Shown here one piece after another: positions 63,552 through 64,000 of a DNA stretch of 64,000 bases. Position 1 is the first letter of the stretch. Every line of letters starts with the position of its first letter. The stretch is from Flavobacterium tyrosinilyticum (lineage in GTDB: Bacteria; Bacteroidota; Bacteroidia; Flavobacteriales; Flavobacteriaceae), in NCBI RefSeq assembly GCF_023656565.1, contig NZ_JAMOKG010000005.1:88149-152148 (forward strand), written 5' to 3'. The notes under the pieces are model-generated. The model was not told the DNA's origin. It worked only from the letters and a program-made list of their open reading frames with translations, and did no database searches. The position numbers were made by a program, and so were the translations under genes.

Positions 63552-63840
63552 AGGTTCGTTTGATTTAAATTAATAGCATCTCGTTTTATAGTTCTAATAT
63601 ACTAAATTTCATCAATCATCAATTCAATAATTAGTATAGAAAGAGAACTAAATAACAGAAAAGTTTCTAATGCCAATGGCGTTTCCCTCCGGGCCGTGCT
63701 GTCCGCTGTATCTTTTGCGGATGGATGTTTATGGGAAAAAGAAGCCCTTCGTGCCCCGCAAAAGGATGCCGCTCCCATCACTAACGCGGCTGTCTATTGA
63801 TAAGCAGCCATTATCAGCCATCAGGCAGTTTTCAAAACAT
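63552..63840 (-). other. GC-rich structured element downstream of the rRNA operon
   Basis: About 130 bp from 63668 to 63795 is markedly more GC-rich than its surroundings. It contains an exact 9-bp inverted repeat (63712-63720 with 63756-63764). Read on the minus strand it has the words AGCGGCATCCTTTT and AAAGATACAGCGGACAGC, which I recall as recurring between genes in flavobacterial genomes. An ORF across it is not credible. Probably a dispersed structured repeat or ncRNA. Confidence 0.45.
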
Positions 63841-63843
63841 CTA

Positions 63844-63880
63844 AAAAACAGAAAACCCTATCCAGTTTGGATAGGGTTTT
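63844..63880 (-). terminator. rRNA operon terminator
   Basis: A 12-bp perfect stem (63852-63863 with 63869-63880), 5-nt loop and T-rich minus-strand tail, immediately after the 5S rRNA 3' end. Confidence 0.92.
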
Positions 63881-63885
63881 CAAAA

Positions 63886-63995
63886 GAAAGGCGACGACAT
63901 ACTCTCCCACAAAACTGCAGTACCATCTGCGCAGGCGGGCTTAACTTCTCTGTTCGGGATGGGAAGAGGTGAGCCCCGCCGCAATAACCACCTTA
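63886..63995 (-). rRNA. rrf: 5S ribosomal RNA
   Basis: About 110 bases. On the minus strand it reads GGTGGTTATTGCGGCGGGGC at the 5' side and includes the conserved loop CCCATCCCGAACAGAGAAGT; its 3' side closes with GTCGTCGCCTTTC. It is the promoter-distal gene of an rRNA operon whose 23S and 16S genes must lie beyond the right edge of the window. Confidence 0.93.
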
Positions 63996-64000
63996 AGAAG

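Noticed and set aside
63670..63972. 100-codon plus-strand frame
   Set aside because: It runs through the GC-rich repeat, the rRNA terminator and the 5S rRNA on the opposite strand, so it cannot be a normal gene.

Overview
The window looks like a chromosomal segment of a Flavobacterium-type member of the Bacteroidota. The DNA is AT-rich, start codons have little visible Shine-Dalgarno sequence, candidate promoters fit the flavobacterial TTG / TAnnTTTG pattern, and there are Oar-like TonB-dependent receptors, DPP IV and flavobacterial intergenic repeats. All calls come from reading the sequence and translations; no database search was run.

Layout. 15-5372 is a tightly packed operon for a type III polyketide or phenolic lipid: FAD oxidoreductase, methyltransferase, type III PKS, hotdog dehydratase, ketosynthase, ACP and phosphopantetheinyl transferase. 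5488-7425 encodes a lipoprotein deacetylase and a retropepsin-like protein. 7636-16076 holds an OmpR-type two-component system, a large TonB-dependent receptor preceded by an 11-bp-periodic operator, and a GH3 glycosidase with a PA14 insert. 16147-20772 (minus strand) holds an MscS channel, an orphan IlvN-like ACT protein behind two tandem Ile-rich leader peptide/terminator units, an alcohol dehydrogenase and an L,D-transpeptidase. 21437-26240 carries proline-specific peptidases (two M24 enzymes and DPP IV). It ends in a deletion scar at 26244-26718, where fragments of a hydroxyproline-type oxidoreductase, a proline racemase/hydroxyproline epimerase and an AraC regulator are fused. 26936-29725 holds biotin synthase, a hypoxanthine/uracil-DNA glycosylase-like protein and two hypotheticals.

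30465-59153 is the centrepiece: a complete-looking extracellular contractile injection system (eCIS, Afp/PVC/AlgoCIS-like). It has a pseudo-receiver regulator, DUF4255 cap protein, sheath, two tube proteins, a DUF5908 small protein, LysM protein, VgrG-like spike, PAAR tip, gp25, two large baseplate proteins, tape measure, three unrecognised proteins, an AAA+ ATPase, a protein resembling a dead Y1 transposase, and three cargo proteins. The cargo are two HNH nucleases and one DUF4157 protein with a putative deaminase domain. They share an N-terminal block ending in a DNR motif and a second V-x-Q-L motif just before the payload. This suggests a modular loading leader attached to interchangeable toxins.

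The right flank (59335-64000) has a SPOUT RNA methyltransferase with a possibly leaderless promoter, katG with an OxyR-like operator, a lipoprotein prolyl aminopeptidase-like hydrolase, a GC-rich structured element, and the 3' end (5S) of an rRNA operon running leftwards from the window edge.
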